Shown here: in pieces, positions 11,315-22,939 of the stretch | Position numbering within the stretch: the first letter of the stretch is position 1 | Layout: every line of letters starts with the position of its first letter | Program-made: the position numbers and the translations under genes | The notes under the pieces: model-generated | The model's database searches: none | What the model saw: only the letters and a program-made list of their open reading frames with translations | What the model was told of the DNA's origin: nothing | Assembly: GCA_033060915.1 (NCBI GenBank) | Contig: CM065388.1 | Location: 39,988,501 to 40,052,500 of the forward strand | Origin: Euryodendron excelsum | Taxonomy: Eukaryota > Streptophyta > Magnoliopsida > Ericales > Pentaphylacaceae | DNA length: 64,000 nt | Reading direction: 5' to 3'

Positions 11315-12155
11315 AATCCTCCAACCTCCAAAGTTTTTATTCATGGCTCTATCATTCATAAGTCCTGTTATAACATTTTCTCTGATACTCATGGTTCTGT
11401 TATCACACACTTTTTCTTAATTATTACTCGTGATTCTGTTTATTTTGTAATTATTGGCATAATTTTTTGTGGAAATCGTCACTGTACAACTTTTGTATTC
11501 TCAATCTCCAATGAATGAAATATGTTTCTATTTTGATGTCACATTGATATCCTTAATTGATTGTTTGATTGCTTTTCTAATTATCCATTTTATCCTGTTA
11601 TAATATTATTTTTTTTGCTATTATACCTGCCTTTACTTTCCAATATATTTCTCTTTTTGATAAATTGACAAAAAGGGGGAGGAGAATTGGAGCAAAATTG
11701 GACAAGACAGATTGAGTTTAATTTAAACCAATAACTAGAATTAGGAGAAGAATTGAACTATGTGTGTTTGTTGGAAAAACGAATTGCACATAACTTAGAA
11801 TTGGAGAAATTGACAAGAAGATTTTGATAAATATTGGGGAGAAGAATTTGTTCAAGATTGAGTACGTATAAACTTTATTGGGGAGCAAGAATTGGACAAA
11901 GAATAGAAATGAAATGAAATGAGTGATAATTGATATATTTAAAGCATGTTCTCAAGGAGAGTAACAAGAATCATTTCTCTCAATTTGTTTTTGAATTTAC
12001 TGACAAAAACTCCATGGAAGTTGTTTTTGAAAAGTCTTCTGTCCTCTGAGCATCATTTGCTTAATTACCAAACAAAGGGGGAGTTCTGTTCATTTCACTT
12101 AATCATATATCAACTTATTTTGCAAAGGTTTTGTCATCATAAAAAAGGGAGAGAT
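11315..12155 (+). other. non-coding 3' region of copia 1 with repeated polypurine tracts
   Basis: AT-rich sequence without a convincing gene. Three polypurine-tract-like motifs are seen: AAAAAGGGGGAGGAG at 11670-11684, AAAGGGGGAG at 12074-12083, and AAAAAAGGGAGAGATT at 12141-12156. The last abuts the 3' LTR and is the functional position for plus-strand priming. Multiplied tracts are a trait I recall for Sireviruses. The stretch 11700-11900 repeats 'AGAATTGGA/GGAGAAG' phrases. Confidence 0.7.
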
Positions 12156-14165
12156 TGCTGACTCAAGGTTGATCCCCATGTTGATTTTGATGATAACTAA
12201 ACATTGTGTTATTTTACTAATGCATTTACTTAGTATGCAGATTAATAAAGTTTACAATTTAGACTTAAAGTTTAATTTTAAGTCTAATACTTGTCAAAGT
12301 GAATGCACAACAAGCGCAAGATCAAGCAATGAACTCCAAGAACTATGCAATGAACGAAATAAAGCATTGATGCCTATTTCTACTTTAAACAGATTATTTG
12401 CATTCGAAAGATTAAAGGTGTTCAAATAAGGCAATCATCAAGTATACATAGACTTAATAAACTTGTCTTGCACTCAGAAAGATTAAAGATTTCATCAGAG
12501 TGTGCTAAAATTGGTTGAAGATGATTTTGATTGTGAAGAGATTAAAAAAGCTCAAAAGAGGACTTCATCAAGTGTGCAAAAGGTCGATTCAAGATAATGT
12601 GATTGGAAGCTGCTTAAGAAGAAGATTCATATTGATTGCCTGATCTCTACATGAAATCCAAGTGAAAAATTCTTCTGAGATATAAAGAATCAATGAAGAC
12701 AATGTGTATGAAGAAATTTTATCAAGCTTACAAAAGTCTCATTGAAGTGATTTTAAAAAAAAAAGAAAAATTGCTAGCAAAGAGATGAAATCAGCAATGA
12801 AGCATTGTGAAGCTCTATATAATAGAGAAAGCTTGACATTGAAAGAGATTGTTCTACAATGAAAGTGGAAGCTTTGCAAACAAAGAAGAAGAGATCAAAG
12901 TCGATTTAATGAAGCTCTGACAGTTTGGAAATCAAGACAAAATTAATACCAAATAAATGATTCAATCCAAATTGAATAGAAGTTATCTCTGATGAGTTAA
13001 AGAATTTTGATTGATCATTATACTCCAAAGAGAAGACTCCTTGAAGATCTTATACTATTGCTGAGAAGAACTGGATCATTGTAAGTCAGAAAGCAGATTT
13101 TTGGGTAATGAGCCGACTCATGGAAATGAAGAGTCGCCTCATGAAGATAGACGCAAATGACTTGAACAAAAAATGTACAATAAGCCGACTTATGGAAATG
13201 AGGAGCCGACTTATGAAGACAGAAGCAGAAAACCTGAAGACGAAATGAGCAAAAAGCCGACTCTTGAATATAAAGAATTGACTCATGATGACTGAAACAA
13301 GATTTCTGTACAAAGAGCCGACTCATAAAATTGAAGAGTCGCCTCGTGAAGGCAGAGCAAAATGACGTGAAGACAAAATGATCAATGAGCGACTCATTAA
13401 TATGAAGAGTAGACTCATGGAGACAGTGGACAATATCTGACAAATGCAAAACCAGAAGAGTCGACTCTTTAAGCCTAGAGTCGACCCCTAGGATATAAGG
13501 GCTAGTTTTTCTAACGTTATAACAGACAGGACGTGCATTAAATGAACCCCAACAATCTCCAACGGATGAAATCAATACAGGGGTTTATATACAAGCTTCT
13601 AGCTGCATTTATAACTAGAGAAGACACAAAAAACAACAATCCACTGACTGATCAACTGAAATTCCTGTATATTCTTCTTGTCTTCACTTTGTGAGCTTTG
13701 ATTGTATAATCCACTCTTATTGGAGAGTTTGTAAGTTACTTGTATGTGTTTATACACTTGTAAGTGAGAGTTTGAGAGTTTTCTTGAGAAAGAAAAACTC
13801 TTGTAAGTTTGAGTGGAACTTGGACAAAACCACTTGGTGGCTGAAGAACTTGGGTAGAAGTTCTTGTGTATAGTGAGCTGAGCATTTAGTCAATCAGTAC
13901 CCATTTGTAATTGGAGATTACATAGTGGAGGAAGACTTCAAGGGGATTTTGGGGTGAGGACGCAGACTACGAATTGTGGTTGAACCTCGGTAAATCTTTG
14001 TATTTTTTTTGTTGCTCTGTTTTCTTTTTTTCTGGTTATTACATTGCATTTCATATAGATTGATCATTGTTACATTGTTTATATTAGTTTTAATTAATCT
14101 TAATTGTTATTAATCTTTAAAAAACCCAATTCACCCCCCCTCTTGGGTTGCCTTTTAGGTCAACA
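12156..14165 (+). repeat. copia 1 3' LTR
   Basis: About 2010 bp, colinear with the 5' LTR. It begins TGCTG (one transition from TGTTG) and ends CAACA. The TATA box is conserved at 13584-13593. It is followed by the right TSD. Confidence 0.95.
13105..13490 (+). promoter_or_regulatory. GAGTCGACTC palindrome cluster in the 3' LTR
   Basis: This is the counterpart of 3655-4045. Sites include GAGCCGACTCATG near 13109, GAGTCGCCTCATG near 13131, GAGCCGACTTATG near 13202, AGCCGACTCTTG near 13255, GAGCCGACTCATA near 13315, and GAGTCGACTCTTT near 13457. Several positions differ from the 5' LTR by single transitions, but the core is largely kept. Confidence 0.8.
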
Positions 14166-14170
14166 GTATA
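14166..14170. repeat. target-site duplication GTATA (right) of copia 1
   Basis: GTATA follows CAACA directly and matches 2703-2707. Confidence 0.95.
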
Positions 14171-16264
14171 TAGGTATCTAGGGGTGTTGTTGTTGAGTTT
14201 GAGGGACCCTTTCGGTCCCAATTACTTGATTTAGAGAGCTTAAAGCTCATTGGTTGAAGATTGGAAGTGGTGGATTGAAAATCCCCAAATATGTGAAATG
14301 CTAGGGTTTTAAATTCTTTCTCTAGATCCCTTGGTTTTGATTGTTCTTCCTCTCCCTTTTGAGTTATTGTCATCCTTGTGGGCTAATCTTTGAGCCCTAA
14401 GAGTATTTGGAAGGTTATGTTATGTTTGGAGAAGTTTTGAGAGAGTTTTGGTTTGGATTTCTGCTGGTGCGCAGCAAGGCATTCGAACGCCCGATATGGC
14501 GTTTGAACGGCCCAGGGGGCGTTTGAATGGTCGGAGGGTTGTTTGGCCATTTTGACCTAGGCGTTCAAACGACCCCTTGGGCGTTCAAATGGTATGTCCA
14601 TTTTTTTACCCTTTTTGCAATTTGATCATAACTTGCTCTAGAAATCTCGGTTTTGAGTATCATTTGAGGCGTTAAATAGTAGACACATATATCTTTTCAT
14701 CCATATAAAGTTTGCACCCTAGTTCTTTGTGGATTGTGAGTTGTTAGAGTTTGAAGTTGACCCAAATTTATGTCGACAACCTTGTTTTCCAAAATGTTAG
14801 CCCATTTTTTAAGAGACCCAACTTCTCCACTCGAAATATGTTTTTGACCCTTGATCTATCAAATTAAAGGCCTTTGAGTCTATTTTCAAATAGAACAAGT
14901 CTAGAATATGTATCCTTTGTTTGGGGTAGTTGGGACGCGATGAAAGAATCGATGTTCCGGGTTTCATACTTCACTCTCAACCTTATGTTCTCGTTTTACA
15001 TTGGAACCTTACCCTAGAGTTCAATCTCACTCTTCCATTGTAAGAGTGAGGTGTTGGTGAGTCGGGGTCGAGGGACTTATGTACTTAGTCTCGATTTATG
15101 TGTTATTGCTTTGCCTTAAAACCCCGTATTGATGTTTCTATGCTTCCATATGAATTTTGTGTAGGAACGCCTTATTTATCACCCGTTTAATTGGAGAGAG
15201 GTGAGTAACGATATGCCATGAATAAAACTCAATTAATTTTCAAAAGTTTTTAAACTCACTTCTATATCATGAATGTTTTCCATACATTTCAATGCATCAA
15301 TGTTATGTTCAGTTACTAATGTCACATTTCAAATGCATGCAAGTTATATTTATGTTATGAATGGAAACCATGGACTATAATATTTAAATGAAAGAGACGC
15401 TAAGTTTTCAATGTATGGTGCCAACTCGAGTCTTCTCATGGCAAGACTTTAATCTAGCTCGATAGTACTATGATAGGAGATGGGAAATAAACTATCTATG
15501 TTGGGAGACGTCCCTAACCTAAAGAGCCTTAGCTTGACCTAGATGGTTACTATAGAGCCTAACTCATATATCGAGTTGTAGCACATTTATGTTTGAATTG
15601 AGAACTATGATATGTTCACATGCTTTACAACAAGTTATAAAATGCTATATCAAGAATAATGTTACGTTGCATCTCTTCTTGCAATAACATGTTTTGAAAT
15701 TTTGAAATGTTTCAAGTGATTTTTATGTTACCTAGAATTCCAAGCATACACTTTATACGTTCAAAAGTTCATATTCTCATGCATAAATGATTATCAATCC
15801 TTATACGTCGGATATAATTGCCAGTCCATGATATTTTCTCGCTTATGCATCATTGTTATTCACTAAGCATTAGCTTACGTTCTCTCAAATGATTTTCAGG
15901 AAGCCAATTCGAGAGGCCCTAGAGTGAGGCCATATGTTGATTTTGAGCTACGGCTCACAAGCTTATATTTTGTAATATGTTTGAGGGCTGGACCTCAATG
16001 TTTTGTAATGGTATAATGTTATAACTTTAGTGAGCCTTGGGTATGCTCATATGTATGCTATGTTTTGTATTAGGCACAGCTCTGCCATGTATAACACAGA
16101 TTATGTTTTCAAGTTATCAAAAGTTATATTTTTCGCAATTATGTATCATTCTAAATGATTATGCACAGGTGATCAACCAGTTTATATAATGCGGCCTAGG
16201 GTAGCCTAGCTATTGGTCGGTCATGTACCCTAAATTCGTATAGGTCGGGTTATGGGGCGTGACA
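14171..16264 (+). repeat. gypsy 3' LTR, right part
   Basis: It continues the LTR interrupted at 2707 and ends GTGACA at 16264. It contains a cluster of GCGTTTGAACG-type motifs (14470-14592). No gene is seen in its 2.1 kb. Confidence 0.7.
14470..14592 (+). promoter_or_regulatory. cluster of GCGTTYGAACG palindromes in the gypsy LTR
   Basis: Five sites lie within 120 bp: GCATTCGAACGCC, GCGTTTGAACGGCC, GCGTTTGAATGGTC, GCGTTCAAACGACC and GCGTTCAAATGG. The first three and the last two are in opposite orientation. The core is TTCGAA or a near variant in an otherwise AT-rich LTR. Confidence 0.75.
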
Positions 16265-16955
16265 GATGTGGATCCTCAAACCCTTTGGGTTGTTACACAT
16301 AGGCCTCTTCTTGAAGAATACCATTCAAAAAGGCACTTTTCACATCCATTTGTTGCACCTTGAATCCTAAATGACATGTAATGGCAAGAAGGATACTAAC
16401 TGACTCCAACCTTATAACAGGGGCAAAGGTTTCATCAAAGTCAATGCTCTCAGTTTGAGTGTAACCTTGGGCTACCAACCTAATTTTATTTCTTGTGATA
16501 ATAACATGTTCATCAGATTCATTCTTAAAGATTCATTTACTTCCTATCACATTAACATACTTTGGTCTAGGCACAAGGGTCCACACATTATTCCGCACAA
16601 ATTGACTCAACTCCTCATGCAGAACAATTATCCAATGTTCATCATTCAATACTTCTTTCACATTTTTAGGCTCAAAAGTAGAAGTATAACACATGTAGTT
16701 TACCTCATTTCTTACCTAACATCTTGTCTTCATAGGCTCAGTTACACTACTGATTACTTGATCCATTGGATGATTTAGCTTTACTATAGATGAGGGTTCT
16801 ACAATCACTTCTTGCTATGCCAAGAATTGATCACTTTCAGTCTCCTCCACTATAGTCACCTTTTCTAAGTTCTTAGATTCCTCCACAATAGGCATATTAC
16901 CTGCATCACACTCTTAATCAAGAGAAGGATCAATAGGAGTCTCCAAATCATCACC
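16265..16955 (-). pseudogene. copia reverse-transcriptase N-terminal fragment (target of the gypsy insertion)
   Basis: Minus-strand reading gives VAQGYTQTESIDFDETFAPVIRLESV, then LGFKVQQMDVKSAFLNGILQEEAYV (16293-16478). Further upstream on the minus strand comes the linker with conserved blocks. It is colinear with copia 2 at 23243-23945 and clearly the same family. It is cut at 16265 by the gypsy LTR and loses similarity near 16955. The plus-strand open frame here is an antisense shadow. Confidence 0.85.
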
Positions 16956-17995
16956 GACAATATTTGTATCATACATACTCAGAGGAAATAGACATGCTTG
17001 GGGGTTTAACTACATTGATTAAATTAGAAAGAAATAAGTATGATTTACAAGTAATAATTTAATCAATTGGAGAGAGCACAGCTCGGCTCCATTATTGATA
17101 GGTTCATGAAGTCGATCCATTAAGTATTGTTAACGGAGAGGTTGGTTTCAATCTCTTAATTTTCGTGTAAATTTAAGTTTCCTTCCTAATGTGAAAGAGA
17201 CTTGAAACAGAGAGGCCATCTGACAAACTAGTTCGACCTCAACTTACCAATACTAAAAGGGAGTTTTGATAAGCATATTAAAGGCTCAAACCCAAAAAAG
17301 TATTAGGTTTAATATTTTAAAATATGTTAGAAAAATTAAAAATTAATTACATTTTGACTCTCTCAATTATAATTTAGTTTTACTTTACCAGCTAAACCAA
17401 AAGTTACTATATTTTTACCCCTAAACTATTATAATTTAAGTTCGTATTGACCATATCAACAAAAGAAACAAATTTAACATCTGTAATATTTCTGATTTGA
17501 TACAATATAAGATGTTTTTGTCTCAGATTAATAAATATGTAGTTTTGAAAATCTTCTTAATATTAAGTAAGATTTGATAAATCATTTTGACTATTTCTTA
17601 GGCATTTTGAGATGATTTACATGAAATTATTATTTTTTTAATCTTTGCCTCATGGATTATTATAGAATTTTGACTAAATAAATCCCTAATTTTAAATTTT
17701 ATGATGGTGAAAATGTAATAATTTTTATTTCAATGTGGGTAAACTGACATTAAATTATAATTTAAAAAGTCAAATTATAATTTATTTTTTATTTTTTTAC
17801 CTATGTTAAAAAGTTGGACCACATTATTTTTTTTTTTTTAAAGTTGGAGGACTTAAATAGAAAAAATCAAAGTTGAGAGATGACATTAGAATTTGATTAG
17901 ACAAAGTTTAAAGGACCATAAATCACGTATTAGTTGCTCTTTTCGTGTTCATCTAGAAGGGTGAAACACATCTTGCATGTTATTTGTTATGAAAT
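16956..17995. other. AT-rich intergenic stretch
   Basis: No gene, terminal repeat or element signature recognised. It contains A/T homopolymers such as the T-run at 17827-17839. Confidence 0.5.
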
Positions 17996-17999
17996 ATAA

Positions 18000-18690
18000 G
18001 GCAATAAGAGTGAGACAGTGGGCAAGCAATCAAAACTCTTTCCCCTACTGAAAGTAAGAGAATACAGAAAGTCTAATGAGAATCATTTTCTCAATTGCTT
18101 TTGCCTAGAATTTCATAGCTAGTCGTCATGGAGATTGCATTGACAGTTGAAAATAAGATTAGAAAAAGTATACTTGAAATAGACTTCACACTGACCACAC
18201 CAACCGCGTGATTTTGGAAGGAAAATGCCTAGCTCTCATCCAAAAAGAAAAAAAAAGAAAAAAGAAAAGATGCCTAGCTCTATTGAAAGTAACAATATAC
18301 AAGAAGTTTAATACGAATAATTTTTCTGGTAGAATTTCATAGCCTGTCTTCAGGGAGATTGCATTGACAATTAAAGACAAGATATGGAAAAATATGCTTG
18401 AAATAGGCTTCATATTCATGACCAACAAACCCCACAAACCGCGTGATCCTGGAATGAAATGCCTATCCCTTTCCATGTTCAGTCTCCCCTCTCAAATTTA
18501 AGTCTTGAAAACAATTTGGCTTTTGCATTGAATCAGAGGGTGAAGTAACAACTACTTTAGTTAAGCTTTTGCAAGATCAGCTGACTTTCCACGACATGGT
18601 CCTGCCAAGAAATTTCCATAAACTTAATTTCTGTACTCTTTCGATTGGAGTCATTGGAAATTAAGTTTATGGAAATTAAGTTTTTTTCAC
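18000..18690 (+). repeat. RLP-upstream repeat, copy A
   Basis: It contains two internal copies of a unit of about 200 bp (18055-18240 and 18275-18480) marked by GAATTTCATAGC, GGAGATTGCATTGACA, GAAATAGACTTCA, ACCGCGTGAT and ATGCCTA. Then comes CTCTCAAAT..AAGTCTTGAAAAC and CATGGTCCTGCCAAGAAATTT. The same order recurs at 28470-29000 and 29215-29745, the latter directly upstream of the RLP gene. The copia 2 insertion separates copy A from B. Confidence 0.75.
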
Positions 18691-18722
18691 TTTTTTCACT
18701 TTTTTTCCACTTTTAACTCTTC

Positions 18723-18727
18723 AGTTT
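18723..18727. repeat. target-site duplication AGTTT (left) of copia 2
   Basis: AGTTT lies just before TGAAAAAC at 18728 and again just after the ACTTACA end at 28287 (28288-28292). Confidence 0.93.
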
Positions 18728-19669
18728 TGAAAAACAAAGCCTTAGTCTATGTTTTGTCCAAAAGACTTATTACTACAATATTATATTAGGTTAAGGTGTA
18801 ATTGCAATGAGCAATATTATACAATCCAAGACAGAATAGGAAATAAACCATTCAACAAAGAACACACCATTATCAGACAAAGATCATACACTATAACTTG
18901 TGGAATTCAGATGGTTACAAAACTTTTTACAATCGAATCCTATTAACTCATTGATCTAATCATTGTCTGGATCTTGCTCGTATCCATGATTCACCATCTC
19001 TGTACTTAACCACAGTTTAGATCTCTTTAGAACGAATTTCACACATTGAATTCCTTTAAGACTTTTGATCTCTTCAATTAAGTTGAAGAAGATAGTTGCT
19101 AAGACTTGTTTCTGAGCTTTTTAGAAAGGGAAAAAAAATCTTCTCTCAAAGAGTTTTAAATGTGGCGGCTCAGATCCCCTTCTAGGAAAATGTGTTGGTA
19201 CTTAAATAGGCACAAAAATCCTAGCGGTGCGAATCCCGAGATTCCTAATTCCGCACGTCTCATGGCCGCTAGATTCCTCGAGAATCCCGCGAGCTTAATC
19301 TCTAGATTTTGCATGCTCACCATTTTTGCCATCGATGTCCCCCGATATCCCGCAAGGATCCTGGAAAGTCAGGCCTATTTAGCATACTTACTGTTTTTAC
19401 CCGTGACATTTCACGACATCCTGCGAGGATCCCGTGAGGTCTTATCCTTCATTCAGCATACTGTTTTTGCCATTGAGATTCCTTGAAGTCCATTGACATC
19501 TCTCGAAATCTATTTATCTATCCAAGATGTATCATAAAAGTCTCTTTCAGCACCAGTTTGCATGAATAAGCTTCAATTCCTTTCTGAATGCTTGTAATTG
19601 ATATCGTAATTTCCTATGTTACATCAAACTTGACTTGTCACGAAATTTAGCCAATTACATAAACTTACA
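18728..19669 (-). repeat. copia 2 3' LTR (left end on the plus strand)
   Basis: 942 bp, colinear with 27241-28287; the two share about 30 bases at the inner or outer end near AAATTTAGCCAATTACATAA. A minus-strand TATTTAAG near 19201-19210 could be the TATA box. A tandem CG-rich region lies at 19215-19500. Confidence 0.92.
19215..19500. promoter_or_regulatory. CCCGCGAGGATC-type repeat cluster in copia 2 left LTR
   Basis: Repeated phrases such as ATCCCGCGAG, CCCGCAAGGATCC and CCTGCGAGGATCCCGTGAG are separated by 'TTTAGCATACTTACTGTTTTTGCC' spacers, giving a loose period of 70-75 bp. The other LTR has the matching, longer cluster at 27775-28120. Confidence 0.8.
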
Positions 19670-19811
19670 ATCTCCCACTTTGAAAATTTTGTGACCAAAA
19701 ACCCTATGCTACAAGACACATTACATGGAAAGAAATAAAATTATAATAAAACTCTAATCACAAGCATATAGACTGCTTCTACTGCACAATAGCAAGTATC
19801 ATTCTTGCACG
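19670..19811 (-). other. copia 2 polypurine tract and 3' spacer
   Basis: On the minus strand AAAGTGGGAGATTG (19669-19682 on the plus strand as TCTCCCACTTT) abuts the LTR, the expected plus-strand primer position. No gene is seen. Confidence 0.8.
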
Positions 19812-20768
19812 TTAAATAGTAGCAAGCAATAACCCATCAAGTGCAAGAGATATAGCATAAATAAACATGCATAGTGTTTCCTTCTTTTTGGAACAAGTTA
19901 ACAAATAGAGCACGGGAGACAAGCCATGCCAAGAGTAAACACCATGCCAAAGGAAGTATGCAAAGAAAGAGATATATAGGAAAAAAATGTCCAAAAATAA
20001 AAAAAAACATACTAAGGCCTCACGAACAAATGGTTCTACAGGAGCTGGAGTAGAGGGTTCTGCAGGAGTAGGAGCAGAGGGAAGAACAAAAAGAAGGGGA
20101 CGATTGATGTTGTGAAAGGTGCAAATGTTAGAGATAGAGAACTCAAGAGACACCCCACGAACAAAGGACCTCAGAGTCCCATCATCCTTGTCGGAGGCAT
20201 TGATATTAACATAAAACTCTCTTATAAGTTCTTGGCAAGCAGACCTAGAACAGAGAGCAATTTTAGTCCAATCCCACTTAGTAAAATAGGTAGAAATAAA
20301 GGTCTCATTGAACTGATCAAGAATGATCTCACGAGACATAAAGACATGTCTAGAATTAAAAGACCTATTGAACCAAGACTTGGCACCAGAGTCAAGTCTA
20401 AACCTAGAAACCTCAGGGGGAGAAGAATCTACCCCTTGGTGAGAACCCAAAGTACTAGGAGTGCCAGAAAGGGGGCGCTTATAGGGCAAGCCAGTGGCCT
20501 GCCATTTGCTTGGTGAACCCAAGGAATGGTGAGACAGTGGAGCATCAGGCCCCTTCTGTTTTCGAGGGGTAGGAATCATAATGCAAGACGAAGCACGAAC
20601 ACTAGGCACCCCAAAAGTAGATGCACCAATGACTGGTCCAAAGCAAATTGAAGCTATAAAGAAAACACCAACAATAACCCAAACGTCGTTTCGAGAACAC
20701 AACTGTTTTAGACCTAGGGCAAGATAGCCCACTAAGAGCAAGCTAGCAGCCCACCGAAGGGCACCCAA
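19812..20768 (-). CDS. copia 2 post-pol ORF, partial 'putative plant transposon protein' domain
   Basis: A 318-residue open frame on the minus strand. The first 60 residues look hydrophobic and may be untranslated leader; an internal Met at residue 64 (MIPTPRKQKG, about 20577) is a likelier start because it gives a basic, Pro/Ser-rich N-terminus like the related ORFs. The domain core is RHVFMSREIILDQFNETF, then SACQELIREFYVNINAS (about residues 199-215) and SFVRGVSLEFSISNICTFH (about 226-244). These match the order and spacing of blocks at 42338-43445. After a Pro-rich TPAEPSTPAPVEP stretch the frame runs into a hydrophobic, probably frame-shifted tail, so the second half of the domain is missing. 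It is a truncated or degenerate gene. Role unknown. Confidence 0.6.
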   Translation of the reverse strand: MGALRWAASLLLVGYLALGLKQLCSRNDVWVIVGVFFIASICFGPVIGASTFGVPSVRASSCIMIPTPRKQKGPDAPLSHHSLGSPSKWQATGLPYKRPLSGTPSTLGSHQGVDSSPPEVSRFRLDSGAKSWFNRSFNSRHVFMSREIILDQFNETFISTYFTKWDWTKIALCSRSACQELIREFYVNINASDKDDGTLRSFVRGVSLEFSISNICTFHNINRPLLFVLPSAPTPAEPSTPAPVEPFVREALVCFFLFLDIFFLYISFFAYFLWHGVYSWHGLSPVLYLLTCSKKKETLCMFIYAISLALDGLLLATI

Positions 20769-22000
20769 CCACCAATCAACACAAGAAAGACAGATAACCC
20801 AAAAAGCCCCCCCAAAAAAGAAACCCTAGGGTTCAAACAAACAAAACAAAAATGACGACAAAAGAAGAGGAGTGGGGCAAGGAGTTTACCTAGGGGACGA
20901 ACCGATGACAAAGAGAGGCTCTAAGCTTGCTAGATCAAAGGAGAAGAGGGGACCACGAATAGCCAAACGTTGAGGGCTCGAAGGTGAGATCACGACCCAC
21001 AAGAGAACAAAAACAAATAAAGAAAAAGAGAGAAAATGACGGGGGTTTAAAAAAGGGCCAATAACTTGACTTCGCGGCCTTGAGAACCCACGAGATCCAA
21101 TGATGTACATTGCGAGATGTCGCGTACTCGAGATCTTGCAAAGTCTCCAGATACACAAAGAACCACCAAGACCACACAAAAAGGACAAACCTTGCACAAG
21201 ACACACATATCAATACAGATTTAAAGATCAACCAATGAAATTTAAGAAGCCTTAAGCTTGAATAAACCAATATCAAGTATGTTCAAAGAAGACATAGAAG
21301 TAATTCAATACACGAGATGATGATTTGAGTCATACTAACAACAATGTGAATGAGATGCAAGTCCGTCAATTAGATCAATAAGAATATGGATCCTAGTGCA
21401 AGATCAAGGTAGAGCTCATCATGGAAATCTCTACTTAGACAAGTATATCATAGAAGTCAAACCCCATGCCATCCCAATAATATTTTTCAAGAATTCTACT
21501 TTTACTTTAGGACAGACTATTCTGTTCACCTTTTGAAGTTCCAGCTCTATCTCTCCAAATTTGATCAAGAAATAAGCACAAAGATGGTGGTTTTTACACA
21601 TATGAGCAGGTAGCCATTTCCTCTTATCACATAACAAAGGCAGCTTCTCATACACTCACTGGTAGCCCTTTTCACCTAACACATTTATTTTGCAAGAGAG
21701 GGTATATATGTGAATAAGGTCAATCTAGTCATTGCATGAACAAGGGAGGTCATTAATGATGAAAGCTACAAAAAGATCATAAAAATCGGATTCTATATTC
21801 TGAAAGATCTCAAGAGGTGAGCACCAAATAAACATGGAGCATGAGCATGATTCGAATCATCAATGTTACTTGAATTACTAATAGACAATCAAAGATGCAC
21901 ACAAGATCCAATTTAGAACATGTTCATACTTCAAACATTTCATGGGAAGTGCTTTAAACTGATGACAAGTAAACCAAATACAAGATAGGACAAACCAAAA

Positions 22001-22031
<31 letters not shown>

Positions 22032-22200
22032 CACACACAACAAAACTAAACAAAACACATACAAGATGATGCATGAGACAAGATGAAGCAATAAAAACAC
22101 CAAGTCTGAACCCTAGCAAAACAGACTACTCGAGGGAGCACACTTCTAGGGATTTCCTTAGAAATTCAAACCTAAAAGTATCTAGGGGTTTAATGAAGAG
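20769..22200 (-). other. copia 2 spacer between RNase H and the extra ORF
   Basis: AT-rich, with open frames that show no family resemblance. It includes a poly-A tract joined to a (CA)n microsatellite at 21997-22039. It probably holds the leader or promoter of the post-pol ORF. Confidence 0.5.
21997..22039 (+). repeat. poly-A plus (CA)n microsatellite
   Basis: About 21 A are followed by about eleven CA units. Confidence 0.92.
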
Positions 22201-22914
22201 ATCATAAGTTGATTTTCAATGGAAATGTGCTTTAGTGAAATTACCTTCTCTTCTAATAATTCTTGGATGAAGTGATATCGAATGTCAATGTGTTTAGTGC
22301 AAGAGTGTTAAACAGGATTTTTAGAAATACTAATCGCACTCATGTTATCACAAAAGATAGTCATGACATTCTGATTTAAACTATAATCACTTAACATTTG
22401 TTTCATCCAAATAAGTTGAGTACAACAACTACCAGCAGCTATGTACTCGGCTTCAGCAGTGGACAAAAAGATCACATTTTGCTTCTTACTATGTCAAGCA
22501 ACAAGATTGTTGCTAACATAGAAACACCCACCAGAGGTGCTTTTGCGATCATCTGCAGAACTTGCCCAATCTACATTAGTGTAGCTAGTAATGCCAGAAT
22601 TAGTGTTGAAGGTAAACTAAATGCTATAACCAAGAGTTAAATTCACATATTTAGTGATCATTTTAACAGCAAACAAATGTTACTCTTTTGGGCTTGTCTG
22701 GAATCTAGCACAAACAGCAACATTAAGCGCTATGTTAGGTCTACTGGCAGTTAAATACAAAAGACTCCCAATCGTGCTCCTATACAAAGTTTGTTCAACA
22801 TCTTTTCCTGAAGCATCTTTACTAAGCTTAAGACTAGTACCTATAGGAGTTCTAACATGCTTAGCAGCTTCTAACCCAAATTTCTTCACGAGGTCTTTAG
22901 CATATTTGGACTGA
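22200..22914 (-). pseudogene. copia 2 RT end and RNase H
   Basis: On the minus strand the frame reads KKFGLEAAKHVRTPIG, then LYRSTIGSLLYLTASRPNIALNVAVCARFQ. A stop follows at 22680, then RNase H blocks in shifting frames: DRKSTSGGC (about 22530), STAEAEYIAAGSCC (about 22440) and CDNMSAISISKNPV (about 22360). Several stops. It lies between the broken RT and the post-pol ORF. Confidence 0.85.
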
Positions 22915-22939
22915 GAGATAAAAATTCATTTATCTATTT

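Larger units (their letters stand above)
2708..14165 (+). mobile_element. complete Sirevirus-like Ty1/copia retrotransposon ('copia 1')
   Basis: The element has two LTRs of about 2.0 kb (2708-4709 and 12156-14165), a primer-binding site just inside the left LTR, gag, and a copia-order pol (protease, integrase, RT, RNase H). An extra ORF (9888-11314) follows pol, and there are polypurine tracts before the right LTR. It is flanked by the 5-bp TSD GTATA. Total length is 11,458 bp. Long LTRs, an ORF after pol, repeated polypurine tracts and palindrome-rich LTRs are traits I recall for the Sirevirus lineage. All coding regions hold stops, mostly at Trp or Gln codons, so it needs help to move. By eye the LTRs differ at about 9% over the first 220 bases, mostly transitions, so the insertion is not recent. 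Confidence 0.93.
1..16264 (+). mobile_element. Ty3/gypsy (chromovirus-like) LTR retrotransposon, 5' part off the window, interrupted by a copia element
   Basis: Pol remnants run in plus orientation from base 1 to about 2255: reverse transcriptase, RNase H, integrase and a C-terminal tail. A purine-rich tract at 2292-2304 follows and then a 3' LTR. The LTR begins near 2305 (TATAGTACCC, where TG would be expected) and ends at 16264 in GTGACA, a usual chromovirus LTR end. A complete copia element (2708-14165) plus one copy of its TSD sits inside the LTR, so the native LTR is about 2.5 kb. Sequence right of 16264 is minus-strand copia coding DNA, so this element itself landed in an older element. 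Lineage (Tekay/Del-like) is judged from integrase wording only. Pol has several in-frame stops and shifts, so it is not autonomous. Confidence 0.85.

Noticed and set aside
16455..16778. Plus-strand ORF of 107 aa, with a near copy at 23433-23756
   Set aside because: Both are antisense to the copia RT linker, which explains their similarity.
20112..20516. Plus-strand ORF of 134 aa
   Set aside because: Antisense shadow of the copia 2 post-pol ORF.
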